From: CADEFX01 sp046154585
GTDB lineage: Bacteria; Pseudomonadota; Alphaproteobacteria; Rhizobiales; Hyphomicrobiaceae
Direction: 5' to 3'
Length of the DNA stretch: 64,000 nucleotides
NCBI GenBank assembly: GCA_046154585.1
Contig: JBJXDX010000003.1
Location: forward strand, 5,045-69,044
Shown here: one piece after another, positions 1 to 7,594 of the stretch
How the letters are laid out: every line of letters begins with the position of its first letter
Numbering within the stretch: the first letter of the stretch is position 1
The notes under the pieces: model-generated
Seen by the model: the letters and a program-made list of their open reading frames with translations, nothing else
Told to the model about the DNA's origin: nothing
Databases searched by the model: none
Program-made: the position numbers and the translations under genes

Positions 1-36
1 GAAGGCAGCAACGACAGCAGGCGTAGTCCGGGTCAT
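1..36 (-). CDS. Possible 5' end of a minus-strand gene (partial)
   Basis: An ATG on the minus strand at 34-36 opens a frame that runs off the left edge after 12 codons and reads MTRTTPAVVAAF. A purine-rich GAGAGG lies about 11 bases upstream. Only the first residues are visible, so no function can be given. The 128 bases between it and the tRNA would hold divergent promoters. It could equally be a chance open frame. Confidence 0.3.
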   Translation of the reverse strand, partial: MTRTTPAVVAAF

Positions 37-164
37 ATGAGCGTCAACCTCTCGCTGAGGCACCCTTCGATGCGTAGTCCATATTTGCGACCAAACGGTG
101 CCGCGCCGGGATTTCATGGAGCGGCGCGAGTCTGATATAGAGACGCCCGCCCTCCTTTGCGACC

Positions 165-240
165 GGGCCCGTAGCTCAATGGTTAGAGCCGGCGGCTCAT
201 AACCGTCTGGTTGCAGGTTCGAGTCCTGCCGGGCCCACCA
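165..240 (+). tRNA. tRNA with CAT anticodon (probably tRNA-Ile2, possibly elongator tRNA-Met)
   Basis: A full cloverleaf is visible. The 7-bp acceptor stem GGGCCCG/CGGGCCC is followed by discriminator A and an encoded CCA (238-240). The anticodon stem GGCGG/CCGTC encloses loop CTCATAA with anticodon CAT at 198-200. The T arm carries TTCGAGT. The G-C-rich acceptor and the short D loop (GCTCAATGGTTAGAGC) resemble the tRNA-Ile2 type, whose C34 is converted to lysidine to read AUA, more than the usual elongator tRNA-Met. Initiator tRNA is unlikely because the first acceptor base pair is a matched G-C. A weak -10-like TGATATAG lies at 133-140. Confidence 0.95.
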
Positions 241-392
241 CCTACTCAATTGGATGTCGCTCCTCGAACCGCCTAACCTCCATGGTGAGCAGAGGCGGCG
301 GAAGACCGTTGCCTACGGACGGTATCCGCAGCTAAGGTTGCTGCATTAAAAAGAAGGGGCGCAAAAGCCCGACCCCGTAGGGAGGAAGCTTC

Positions 393-1343
393 ATGTCTCT
401 TTCAGTGAATTGGGGGGTTGCATCGGCAATTGCCCTCGCCCTGGCAGCCGTGGCAACGCCGGCGCAAGCAGCCGACGTCAAGTTTATGACCGGACCTCAG
501 GGTGGTTTCTGGGTGCCTTTGGGCGGCGCCCTCAAGGACATGTGGGAGAAGAACGTCAAGGACCTCTCCGTTCAGGCATTGCCGGGCGCCGGCATCGCCA
601 ACGTGCGCGGCATTGAGGAAGGCAAGGCCGACATCGGTCTCGGCAACACCATTTCCACCGTGGACGCCTTGGCTGGCGCAGCGCCGTTCAACAAGCCACA
701 CACGAACGTGTGCAATCTTGCGACGCTCTACCCGCAATACATGCAGGCGGTTGTGGTCGCCGGCAAGGGCATCGAGAAGATCGCGGACATCAAGGGCAAG
801 ACCCTGACCACCCTGCCGCGTGGCAACACCTCCGAGGCCTCGGCGCAGCACATCCTGGCGGCCAACGGCATCACTTACAAGGACATCAAGGTCAACTTTG
901 GCTCGCTCACGGATAGTGTCACCCAGATGCAGGATGGGCACGCCGACATGTGGATTGTCGGCACCAGCATTCCGGCCGGCGGCATCATGGACCTGTCATC
1001 TGGCCGGGATGTGAAGGTCCTTGATCTTGAGGAAAGCTTCCCGGCAATGAAGAAGCTTAACGCCGGCTATGTTCTCAACACGATTCCGAAGGGCACGTAT
1101 CCCAAGCAGGACAAGGACATCAAGGTTGCCGGGTTCGGCTCCCACCTCGTCGTCTCCTGCAAGCTGCCGGAAGACGTGGTCTACGGCATGACCAAGACGA
1201 TGGCTGACAACGTCCCGGCGATGGCCGCCGTCGGCAAGGCGATGGCCGGGCTGACGCCGCAACTCATGGCACAGGATGTAGGCGTTCCTTTCCATCCCGG
1301 CGCCGCCAAGTTCTACAAGGAGAAGGGCATCTCGGTGAAGTGA
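393..1343 (+). CDS. TAXI family TRAP transporter solute-binding protein
   Basis: This 316-residue periplasmic binding protein captures the substrate for the fused TRAP permease encoded next. Residues 1-26 form a Sec signal peptide ending in AQA. The mature protein starts with a TAXI-type segment (FMTGPQGGFWVPLGGAL) and contains the G-N-T-x-S region typical of the family (NTISTVDAL, LPRGNTSEASAQH). A strong ribosome site, AGGGAGG, sits about 8 bases before the ATG. The permease begins 194 bases downstream after a hairpin. TAXI proteins bind small dicarboxylates or amino acids such as glutamate; the substrate here cannot be told. Confidence 0.9.
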   Translation: MSLSVNWGVASAIALALAAVATPAQAADVKFMTGPQGGFWVPLGGALKDMWEKNVKDLSVQALPGAGIANVRGIEEGKADIGLGNTISTVDALAGAAPFNKPHTNVCNLATLYPQYMQAVVVAGKGIEKIADIKGKTLTTLPRGNTSEASAQHILAANGITYKDIKVNFGSLTDSVTQMQDGHADMWIVGTSIPAGGIMDLSSGRDVKVLDLEESFPAMKKLNAGYVLNTIPKGTYPKQDKDIKVAGFGSHLVVSCKLPEDVVYGMTKTMADNVPAMAAVGKAMAGLTPQLMAQDVGVPFHPGAAKFYKEKGISVK

Positions 1344-1349
1344 TGCTCT

Positions 1350-1381
1350 CCCGTTCCCGGCAAGTGTCGGGACGGGTGTTT
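1350..1381 (+). terminator. Intergenic hairpin between binding protein and permease
   Basis: A GC-rich stem CCCGT(T)CCCG / CGGGACGGG with one bulged T is followed by TGTTTG. It lies directly after the TAXI stop codon and may act as a partial terminator or 3' stabiliser that leaves more binding-protein mRNA than permease mRNA. The T tract is weak, so termination efficiency is uncertain. Confidence 0.45.
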
Positions 1382-1537
1382 GCGGTCGAACTCGCGAGGC
1401 GCACCCATCTTCAGGCGCGAGCGCCAATCATCAAGTCAAGAGCCGCGATTAGAACTTGAGATCCGGCAAAGAAACTCAAGACTCCCCATAGCTGCTCGGA
1501 GTCTCGGTTCGTCGAAATTCCACCCTGGGGAGTTTCC

Positions 1538-3481
1538 ATGCAAGTCGACCATAGCCACAGCGGCATCATTCGCCTGCTTGCGGGCACGATCGCCGTGGCG
1601 ATGTCACTGTTCCATTTGTACGTTATTGCGTTTGGCGCTCCCGAGGCGGTCTTTTTCCGCGGCACTCACCTCATCTTTGCGCTCATCCTGATCTTCTTGT
1701 GGTTCCGCATGTCGGGCGCGAACTTGGACACGCCATCTGTTCTCGATTACGCCTTTCTGGCGCTGGCCATTGCTCCCGTTTTGTACCTGTTCGTCAACTA
1801 TGACTACATCATCAACCGCATCTACTACATCGACGATCTGTCCACGGCCGATATGATTTTCGGGACGATGCTCATCGTCATGGTGCTCGAAGGCACCCGC
1901 CGCGTCATTGGCTGGGCGCTCCCAGTGACAGCTTTGATTTTCCTCGCGTACGGGCTGTTCATTGCCAAGATTGTGCCGATGCAGCTGATCGATCAGCTTT
2001 ACATGACCACCGAGGGCATTTTCGGAATCCCGCTTTCGGTCTCTGCATCTTACGTCGTCATCTTCGTTCTTTTCGGCTCGTTCATGGAGCGCACCGGGAC
2101 TGGCCAGCTGTTCATGGACTTTGCCATGGCGTTGACCGGCCATACCGCCGGAGGCCCCGGCAAGGTCGCGGTCGTGTCGTCCTCGCTCTTTGGGACCATC
2201 TCTGGGTCGGCTGTCGCTAACGTGATGGTGGACGGGCCGATCTCGATTCCACTAATGAAACGCACCGGCTTTCCGCCCCATTTTGCGGCCGGCGTCGAAG
2301 CGACCGCCTCGACCGGCGGTCAGATCATGCCGCCCATCATGGGAGCCGCTGCCTTCGTGATGGCCGAGTTCCTGGCCGTCGGCTACGGCCAGGTCATCAT
2401 CTGGGCCCTGATTCCGTCGGTCTTGTACTACGTCGCTTGTTTCTGCGCGGTGCACTTTGAAGCCAAGCGCCGCGGGCTGCTGGGTATTCCCAGAGCGGAG
2501 TTGCCGCGTCTAAGCCAGGTCTTCCGCGAGCGCGGCCATCTATTCATCCCGATCCTGACCATTCTCGGGGTCATGTACTCGGGCTACAGCGCGCCGATGG
2601 CTGCGTTCTGGGGAACGCTCGCCTGCTTTCCGGTCGCGGCACTGAAGAAGTCGACGCGGGGCTATGTCACGCTCTCGGCCATTGTCGACGCGTTGATCGA
2701 TGGCGCCAGAAACGCGCTCGCCGTCGCGCTCGCCTGTGCCTGCGCAGGCATCATCATCGGCATCGTCACGCAGACGGGCCTCGGCATCACGTTCACACAG
2801 TACGTGGTCGGGCTTTCGCAGAACACCCTTCTGCTCGCCCTCTTACTGACTGCGGTTGCGGGGATCGTGCTCGGGATGGGCATGCCGACGACACCGGCCT
2901 ACATCGTGCTCACGTCCTTGCTGGTGCCCGCAATCGTCATGCTCGGCATCGCAGCGCCGGCCGCTCACCTGTTCGCGTTCTACTTCGCGATACTCTCCGC
3001 GATCACCCCGCCGGTCGCGCTGGCGGTGTTCGCTGCCGCCGGGATCGCCAAGGCAGACCTGTGGTCCAGCGGCTGGGCGGCCATGAAGATCGGCGCAGCC
3101 GGTTTCATAGTGCCTTTCATGTTTGTCTATGAGCCGGCGCTGATGATGCTCGACCCCGCCAACGTCAAATCGAAGGACCTGATCACCGCCGACTGGGGCT
3201 CCATCATCTGGGCTGCGACGACGGCGTCGATCGGCATCATGTTTCTGGCGGCCGGCCTGCACGGCTACCTGGCGCGCAAAGCCAATATGATTCAGCGAAC
3301 GCTGTTGATTGCGGCGTGTTTCTTCCTCGTCAATCCGAGAGCACTCGATCCGTTCTTTGGCGACTGGGGCCTAGTCGGCACGATCATTGAGGATGCCCTC
3401 GGTTTTGGCCTGGGGCTCGCGGTCGCCTTATGGCAACTCGCAACGCCGCGCAACCGGACCGCGGCATCGGCAGCGCCTTAG
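1538..3481 (+). CDS. TRAP transporter permease, fused 4TM/12TM (DctQM-type)
   Basis: This 647-residue inner-membrane permease imports the TAXI-bound substrate using an ion gradient. It has a DctQ-like N-terminal four-helix part (about residues 10-120) fused to a DctM domain. The DctM hallmark GTISGSAVANVMVDGPISIP is followed by PPHFAAGVEATASTGGQIMP, and a second related motif GMGMPTTPAYIVLTSLLVPA sits near residue 450. The length fits the fused family. A C-terminal pair of membrane helices follows the main domain. It probably forms a two-gene transport unit with the preceding binding protein. Confidence 0.92.
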   Translation: MQVDHSHSGIIRLLAGTIAVAMSLFHLYVIAFGAPEAVFFRGTHLIFALILIFLWFRMSGANLDTPSVLDYAFLALAIAPVLYLFVNYDYIINRIYYIDDLSTADMIFGTMLIVMVLEGTRRVIGWALPVTALIFLAYGLFIAKIVPMQLIDQLYMTTEGIFGIPLSVSASYVVIFVLFGSFMERTGTGQLFMDFAMALTGHTAGGPGKVAVVSSSLFGTISGSAVANVMVDGPISIPLMKRTGFPPHFAAGVEATASTGGQIMPPIMGAAAFVMAEFLAVGYGQVIIWALIPSVLYYVACFCAVHFEAKRRGLLGIPRAELPRLSQVFRERGHLFIPILTILGVMYSGYSAPMAAFWGTLACFPVAALKKSTRGYVTLSAIVDALIDGARNALAVALACACAGIIIGIVTQTGLGITFTQYVVGLSQNTLLLALLLTAVAGIVLGMGMPTTPAYIVLTSLLVPAIVMLGIAAPAAHLFAFYFAILSAITPPVALAVFAAAGIAKADLWSSGWAAMKIGAAGFIVPFMFVYEPALMMLDPANVKSKDLITADWGSIIWAATTASIGIMFLAAGLHGYLARKANMIQRTLLIAACFFLVNPRALDPFFGDWGLVGTIIEDALGFGLGLAVALWQLATPRNRTAASAAP

Positions 3482-3658
3482 ATGCGGTGAACGTCGTGGT
3501 CTCGCCGCCCATTCGTGGGAAAATTACAATGCGAGCGATCGGTGTTGCCGAGGACTCCGACCGAGGATAACGTACACTTCCGTCGAATTCGAACGAACGA
3601 CCGGCTGCGCTACACTCCCTGCAGGTCCATAAGGTAGCGGTTCGGCAGGGGGAACGCT

Positions 3659-4132
3659 ATGCGCCTGATGAGCCTGACAGTTGTCCTTTTTCTGTTCTGG
3701 CTTGCGCTCTCAGGACACTACACGCCGTTTCTTCTGGCTGCGGGCGCGGGCTCGGCGGTTCTGAGCGCTCTCGTGGCGGCGCGCTTGCGGATTGCCGACG
3801 CCGAGGGGCATCCCATGCATCTCGCATGGAACGCGCTCACCTACTTCCCGTGGCTGTTGTGGGAAATCACCAAGTCGGCTTGGGCGGTGACCAAGGTCAT
3901 CCTCCATCCACGGTTACCGATCTCGCCCACGATGACCAAGGTCATCGCCAGCCAGAAGACCACCGTGGGCATTGCGACCTACGCCAACTCGATCACGCTG
4001 ACCCCTGGCACCATTACAACCGGCGTCAAAGGCAACGTGCTCACCGTGCATGCGCTGGTGCGGGATGGCGCGGCAGACCTGGAAGGGGGCGGCATGGATG
4101 CCCGCGTTAGCCAATTCGAAGGGAGCGCCTGA
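3659..4132 (+). CDS. mrpE: Na+/H+ antiporter subunit E (MrpE/MnhE/MbhA-like)
   Basis: A 157-residue membrane protein and the first gene of the Mrp-like operon. Two N-terminal hydrophobic helices are followed by the family signature region PTMTKVIASQKTTVGIATYA and NSITLTPGTITTGVKGNVLTVHAL, typical of MrpE. Ribosome site GCAGGGGGAACGCT precedes the ATG. The end overlaps the next start by one base (TGATG). MrpE is an accessory subunit of monovalent cation/proton antiporters and of membrane-bound hydrogenase-type complexes. A 177-base gap separates it from the TRAP permease, so the operon promoter is probably there. Confidence 0.92.
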   Translation: MRLMSLTVVLFLFWLALSGHYTPFLLAAGAGSAVLSALVAARLRIADAEGHPMHLAWNALTYFPWLLWEITKSAWAVTKVILHPRLPISPTMTKVIASQKTTVGIATYANSITLTPGTITTGVKGNVLTVHALVRDGAADLEGGGMDARVSQFEGSA

Positions 4133-4410
4133 TGTTCGCAGCAGCCGCTTGCGCCGTCCTGGTCGCCCTCGCGCTCGCCGTGGTGCGCGCGCTCAAAGGA
4201 CCGACCGTGTTCGACCGCGTGCTGGCCGGCAATTCGGTCGGGACCCTGGCAATTCTGCTTCTAGCCGTTGTCGGCTTCCTGACCGGCCGCCCCGAATGGC
4301 TCGATATCGCAATCACGTATGGCTTGCTGAATGTGATCTCGACGCTGGCGATCTTGAAATTTTTCCGCCACGGCGATCTCGCCTATGACGCCGAGGAGGA
4401 AACGTCGTGA
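4132..4410 (+). CDS. mrpF: Na+/H+ antiporter subunit F (MrpF/MnhF)
   Basis: A 92-residue membrane protein with three hydrophobic helices. It contains the MrpF-type stretch RALKGPTVFDRVLAGNSVGT after the first helix and ends in an acidic tail (AYDAEEETS). It is translationally coupled on both sides: its ATG overlaps the mrpE stop, and its own TGA overlaps the mrpG start. It is a small structural subunit of the antiporter. Confidence 0.92.
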   Translation: MFAAAACAVLVALALAVVRALKGPTVFDRVLAGNSVGTLAILLLAVVGFLTGRPEWLDIAITYGLLNVISTLAILKFFRHGDLAYDAEEETS

Positions 4411-4763
4411 TGCAATCCGCGCTCGATATCGCGAGCTGGGCGCTGATTCTCACCGGTTCGTTCTTCACGGTCGTGGGGGCCATCGGTCTCGTGCGCATGC
4501 CCGACGTTTACACACGCATGCACGCCGCGAGCGTCACGGACACGCTCGGTGCCGGCTTGCTCCTTGCCGGCCTCATGGTGCAGGCCGGACTCGGCCTCGT
4601 GACTTTGAAGCTGCTTTTCATTCTGATCCTTTTCTTCTTCATGGGGCCGGTCGCCACGCATGCGCTCGCGCAGGCCGCCCTGCATGCAGGTGTGAAGCCG
4701 TTACTTGCGGAGGACCGAACGGAGCGGCTGGAAGAGAGTGCAGGCGACGGGAGGCACCCATAG
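4407..4763 (+). CDS. mrpG: Na+/H+ antiporter subunit G (MrpG/MnhG)
   Basis: A 118-residue subunit with the MrpG pattern: a first helix, then GAIGLVRMPDVYTRMHAASV, a second helix, and a third ending GPVATHALAQAAL. It starts at an ATG overlapping the mrpF stop (GTGATG) and ends with TAG at 4761-4763. The last bases overlap the proposed ATA start of the next gene. MrpG is a small membrane subunit next to MrpE and MrpF in Mrp and MBH complexes. Confidence 0.92.
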   Translation: MMQSALDIASWALILTGSFFTVVGAIGLVRMPDVYTRMHAASVTDTLGAGLLLAGLMVQAGLGLVTLKLLFILILFFFMGPVATHALAQAALHAGVKPLLAEDRTERLEESAGDGRHP

Positions 4764-5320
4764 AAGCTTTCATCAACATGGTGCTGCTGACCCTGCTCGC
4801 CGCCGTCACGATCGGCGTCGTGCGCACGCGCAACCTGTTCGGTGTCATTGTGCTCGCGGGCATCTACAGCTTCCTGATGGCGAGCGTTTTGATCGTGCTC
4901 GATGCCGTCGATGTGGCCATGACCGAGGCAGCCGTCGGCGCGGGTATTTCCACCGTCCTTCTCCTTGCCACGCTGCACCTGACGGGTTCGATGGAGTATC
5001 CCCGGCCACGCAAGGCCTACCTGCCGCTTTTCGTTGCCGCCGGCACCGGCGCCGCGATCGTCTGGGGGACCTACAGCCTGCCGCCCTTCGGGACCGCGGA
5101 CGCTCCCATCCACAAGCATGTTGCGCCCCGCTATCTCGAGGGCTCTATCACGGAGACGATGGTTCCCAACGTGGTGACCTCGGTCCTCGCCGACTACCGC
5201 GGCTACGACACGCTCGGTGAGACGACCGTCATCTTCACCGCTGGCATCGGTGTGCTTCTCCTGCTGAAGGGCCGAAGGCGGCGGCGTGCAGACGATCCGG
5301 GCGAGGGGAGCGCCACGTGA
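4760..5320 (+). CDS. MbhD/MbhE-like antiporter subunit (DUF4040 plus MrpA C-terminal-like), probable ATA start
   Basis: This 186-residue membrane protein corresponds to the C-terminal part of MrpA, which is a separate protein in MBH-type complexes. The first half (NLFGVIVLAGIYSFLMASV, then DAVDVAMTEAAVGAGISTV) is DUF4040/MbhD-like. The second half (VVTSVLADYRGYDTLGETTV) is MbhE-like and carries the conserved D-R-G-x-D-T-x-G-E motif. The first in-frame ATG is at 4778, but a perfect GGGAGG ribosome site (4749-4754) sits 5 bases before an ATA at 4760 that overlaps the mrpG stop. Starting there gives I/M-EAFINMVLL, which resembles typical family N-termini. The conservative start is 4778. Confidence 0.8.
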   Translation: MEAFINMVLLTLLAAVTIGVVRTRNLFGVIVLAGIYSFLMASVLIVLDAVDVAMTEAAVGAGISTVLLLATLHLTGSMEYPRPRKAYLPLFVAAGTGAAIVWGTYSLPPFGTADAPIHKHVAPRYLEGSITETMVPNVVTSVLADYRGYDTLGETTVIFTAGIGVLLLLKGRRRRRADDPGEGSAT

Positions 5321-5733
5321 AGCTCGACCTCATTCTGCGCATCGGTGTCAAGTTTCTCTTGCCGTTCGTTCTGCTTTTTGCCCTCTACGTGCAGTTCCAC
5401 GGCGAGCTCGGACCCGGCGGAGGCTTCCAGGCCGGGGTGATCACGGCCGGCATGGTCATTCTGTATGCCATCATCTTTGGGGTAGACGCCGCCAAGCGCA
5501 TCGCGCCACAGCGCATGGTGGAGTTCATGGTGCCGTTGGGCGTGCTGATCTATGCCGGCACTGGAGTGGCCGGGTTGTTGCTCGGGAAAAACTTCCTCGA
5601 CTATTCCGTGTTGTCGCACGATCCGCCACACGGCCGCGAACTTGGAATCTTCCTGGTCGAGGCCGGTGTGTTGGTCACGGTATCCGGTACGATGACCGCG
5701 CTTTTTTATGCGTTCTCCGAGCGAGGGCGCTGA
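5317..5733 (+). CDS. mrpB: Na+/H+ antiporter subunit B (MrpB/MnhB domain)
   Basis: A 138-residue membrane protein with four hydrophobic helices. It carries the MnhB signature HGELGPGGGFQAGVITAG after the first helix and GVLIYAGTGVAGLLLG in the third. The start overlaps the upstream stop (ACGTGA), and the stop overlaps the mrpC start (TGATG), so the gene is translationally coupled. In Mrp and MBH complexes this subunit packs against MrpC and the MrpA C-terminal part near the ion-translocating channel. Confidence 0.92.
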   Translation: MKLDLILRIGVKFLLPFVLLFALYVQFHGELGPGGGFQAGVITAGMVILYAIIFGVDAAKRIAPQRMVEFMVPLGVLIYAGTGVAGLLLGKNFLDYSVLSHDPPHGRELGIFLVEAGVLVTVSGTMTALFYAFSERGR

Positions 5734-6098
5734 TGCAGCACGTGCAGACATTCATCGGGCACTACAATTACTTCATCACGATCTTCCTGATGGTGGCGGG
5801 GCTCTACATCGTCATCGCCCGCGGCAACATGATCAAGAAGCTGGTGGGCCTCGCGCTGTTCCAGACCTCGGTTTATCTGCTCTACATCGAGCCGGGGAAG
5901 ATCATCGGCGGCACAGCCCCGATCCTGGATCCAGCGTTCAAGGTGTACTCCAACCCGCTACCGCACGTGCTGATCCTGACCGCGATCGTTGTGGGCGTGG
6001 CCACGCTGGCGCTCGGCCTGGCCATCGTCGCGCGCATTCACGAAGCCTATGGCACCATCGAGGAGGACGAGATTTTTGCTCGGGAAGCTCAGGAATGA
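5733..6098 (+). CDS. mrpC: Na+/H+ antiporter subunit C (MrpC/NuoK-like)
   Basis: A 121-residue NuoK-like membrane protein with three helices. Recognisable parts are FLMVAGLYIVIARGNMIKKL, the VGLALFQTSVYLLYIEPG helix, and DPLPHVLILTAIVVG-like DPAFKVYSNPLPHVLILTAI near residue 75, the classic MrpC/NuoK motif. The ATG at 5733 overlaps the mrpB stop. A longer in-frame extension upstream lies within mrpB and is not a plausible start. The stop overlaps the next ATG by four bases. Confidence 0.92.
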   Translation: MQHVQTFIGHYNYFITIFLMVAGLYIVIARGNMIKKLVGLALFQTSVYLLYIEPGKIIGGTAPILDPAFKVYSNPLPHVLILTAIVVGVATLALGLAIVARIHEAYGTIEEDEIFAREAQE

Positions 6099-7594
6099 CG
6101 AAGCTCGATGTCATTCAACATCTTCCCGCTCTGCAGGTCGTGATTCCGCTTCTTGGCGCCGTGCTCGCGGCTCTCTTACGTCGTGGCATAGTGGCGTGGG
6201 GTTTTGCTGCCATCGTCACCTGCCTGATGCCCGTCATCGCCGGCGCATTGCTCTGGCAAGTGCTGCAGCATGGGCCGATCTCGTACCATCTCGGCGGTTG
6301 GGCGCCGCCGTGGGGCATCGAGTACCGCGTCGATCTCCTGAGCGCCTTCGTGCTCGTGCTCGTTTCGGCGGTCAGCGCCGTGATGATGCCGTTCGCGCGC
6401 CGCAGCGTGGCCTTCGAGATCGAGGGTGACAAGCAGGCTTGGTTCTACTCCATGTACCTGCTTTGCCTGACGGGTCTGCTCGGCATCACGATCACTGGAG
6501 ACGCGTTCAACGCCTTCGTATTCCTAGAGATTTCTTCGCTTTCGACCTACGTGCTGATCGCCATGGGCAGGGACCGGCGCGCGCTGCTGGCCTCGTACCA
6601 GTACCTGATCATGGGAACCATCGGCGCGACGTTCTACGTGATCGGTGTCGGACTGCTCTATCTCGTCACCGGCAGCCTCAACATGGTCGATATCGCAAGC
6701 CGCTTCGGGCCGGCTTCGGTCGAGCAGTTAAGGCCGATCGTGGTGGCGCTCGCCTTCCTCACAGTGGGCATCAGCCTGAAGCTTGCGCTCTTTCCCCTGC
6801 ACGTCTGGCTGCCCAATGCCTACGCCTACGCGCCTTCGTTCGCCACAGCCTTCCTGGCAGCGACCGCCACCAAGGTTGCGGTCTATCTCTTCCTGCGCAT
6901 TTTCTTCTCCATCTTCGGTGTCGCCATCAGCTTGGAGGCTCTCCGCGTTTGCGACGTCTTGCTCGCGCTTTCGGTGGCCGCGATGTTCGTCGCCTCCGTC
7001 CTGGCGGTGTACGAGCAGAACCTGAAGCGCATGCTGGCGTATTCCTCCGTCGCGCAGATCGGGTACATCACCTTTGGCATCAGCCTCGCGAACACGAACG
7101 GGCTCACAGGCGGCATTGTGCATCTCTTCAATCATGCCGTGATGAAGGGGGCACTGTTCCTCGCACTCGGCGCGGTACTGTACCGAGTCGGCACCGTGAA
7201 ACTTGCAGACCTCGGCGGCATCGGGCGCAGAATGCCGCTGACCTTCGCCGCGTTCGTGATCGCCGGACTCGGCATCATCGGCACGCCGGGGACGGCCGGC
7301 TTCATCTCGAAATGGTACTTGGCGGTCGGCGCGCTCGACAAGGGACGCTGGCCGCTGGTGTTCCTGATTGTAGCCAGCTCGCTGATCGCGCTCATCTACA
7401 TTGGCCGTGTCGTCGAGGTCGCCTATTTTCGTGCAACGTCCGAGGCAGCCGAAAAGGCGTCCGACCCACCGCTCAACATGCTTCTGCCGATCCTGGCGCT
7501 CGCAGCGGCGACAGTCTATTTCGGGGTCTTCACGGAGCTTTCGGCTGGTGTCGCCAGCAAGGCCGCGCAAGCTCTGGTCGGGGGGCTCAAATGA
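6095..7594 (+). CDS. mrpD: Na+/H+ antiporter subunit D (MrpD/NuoN-like), first copy
   Basis: A 499-residue proton-conducting transporter with about 14 helices. Key charged membrane residues are kept: Glu145 in TM5 (FVFLEISSLSTYVL), Lys229 in TM7 (ISLKLALFPLHVWLP), a lysine in TM8 (ATATKVAVYLF), one in AVMKGALFLALG, and Lys406 in TM12 (TAGFISKWYL). This is the full pumping set known from NuoL/M/N and MrpA/D. The ATG overlaps the mrpC stop (ATGA). It is one of three paralogous subunits in this operon. Confidence 0.92.
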   Translation: MTKLDVIQHLPALQVVIPLLGAVLAALLRRGIVAWGFAAIVTCLMPVIAGALLWQVLQHGPISYHLGGWAPPWGIEYRVDLLSAFVLVLVSAVSAVMMPFARRSVAFEIEGDKQAWFYSMYLLCLTGLLGITITGDAFNAFVFLEISSLSTYVLIAMGRDRRALLASYQYLIMGTIGATFYVIGVGLLYLVTGSLNMVDIASRFGPASVEQLRPIVVALAFLTVGISLKLALFPLHVWLPNAYAYAPSFATAFLAATATKVAVYLFLRIFFSIFGVAISLEALRVCDVLLALSVAAMFVASVLAVYEQNLKRMLAYSSVAQIGYITFGISLANTNGLTGGIVHLFNHAVMKGALFLALGAVLYRVGTVKLADLGGIGRRMPLTFAAFVIAGLGIIGTPGTAGFISKWYLAVGALDKGRWPLVFLIVASSLIALIYIGRVVEVAYFRATSEAAEKASDPPLNMLLPILALAAATVYFGVFTELSAGVASKAAQALVGGLK

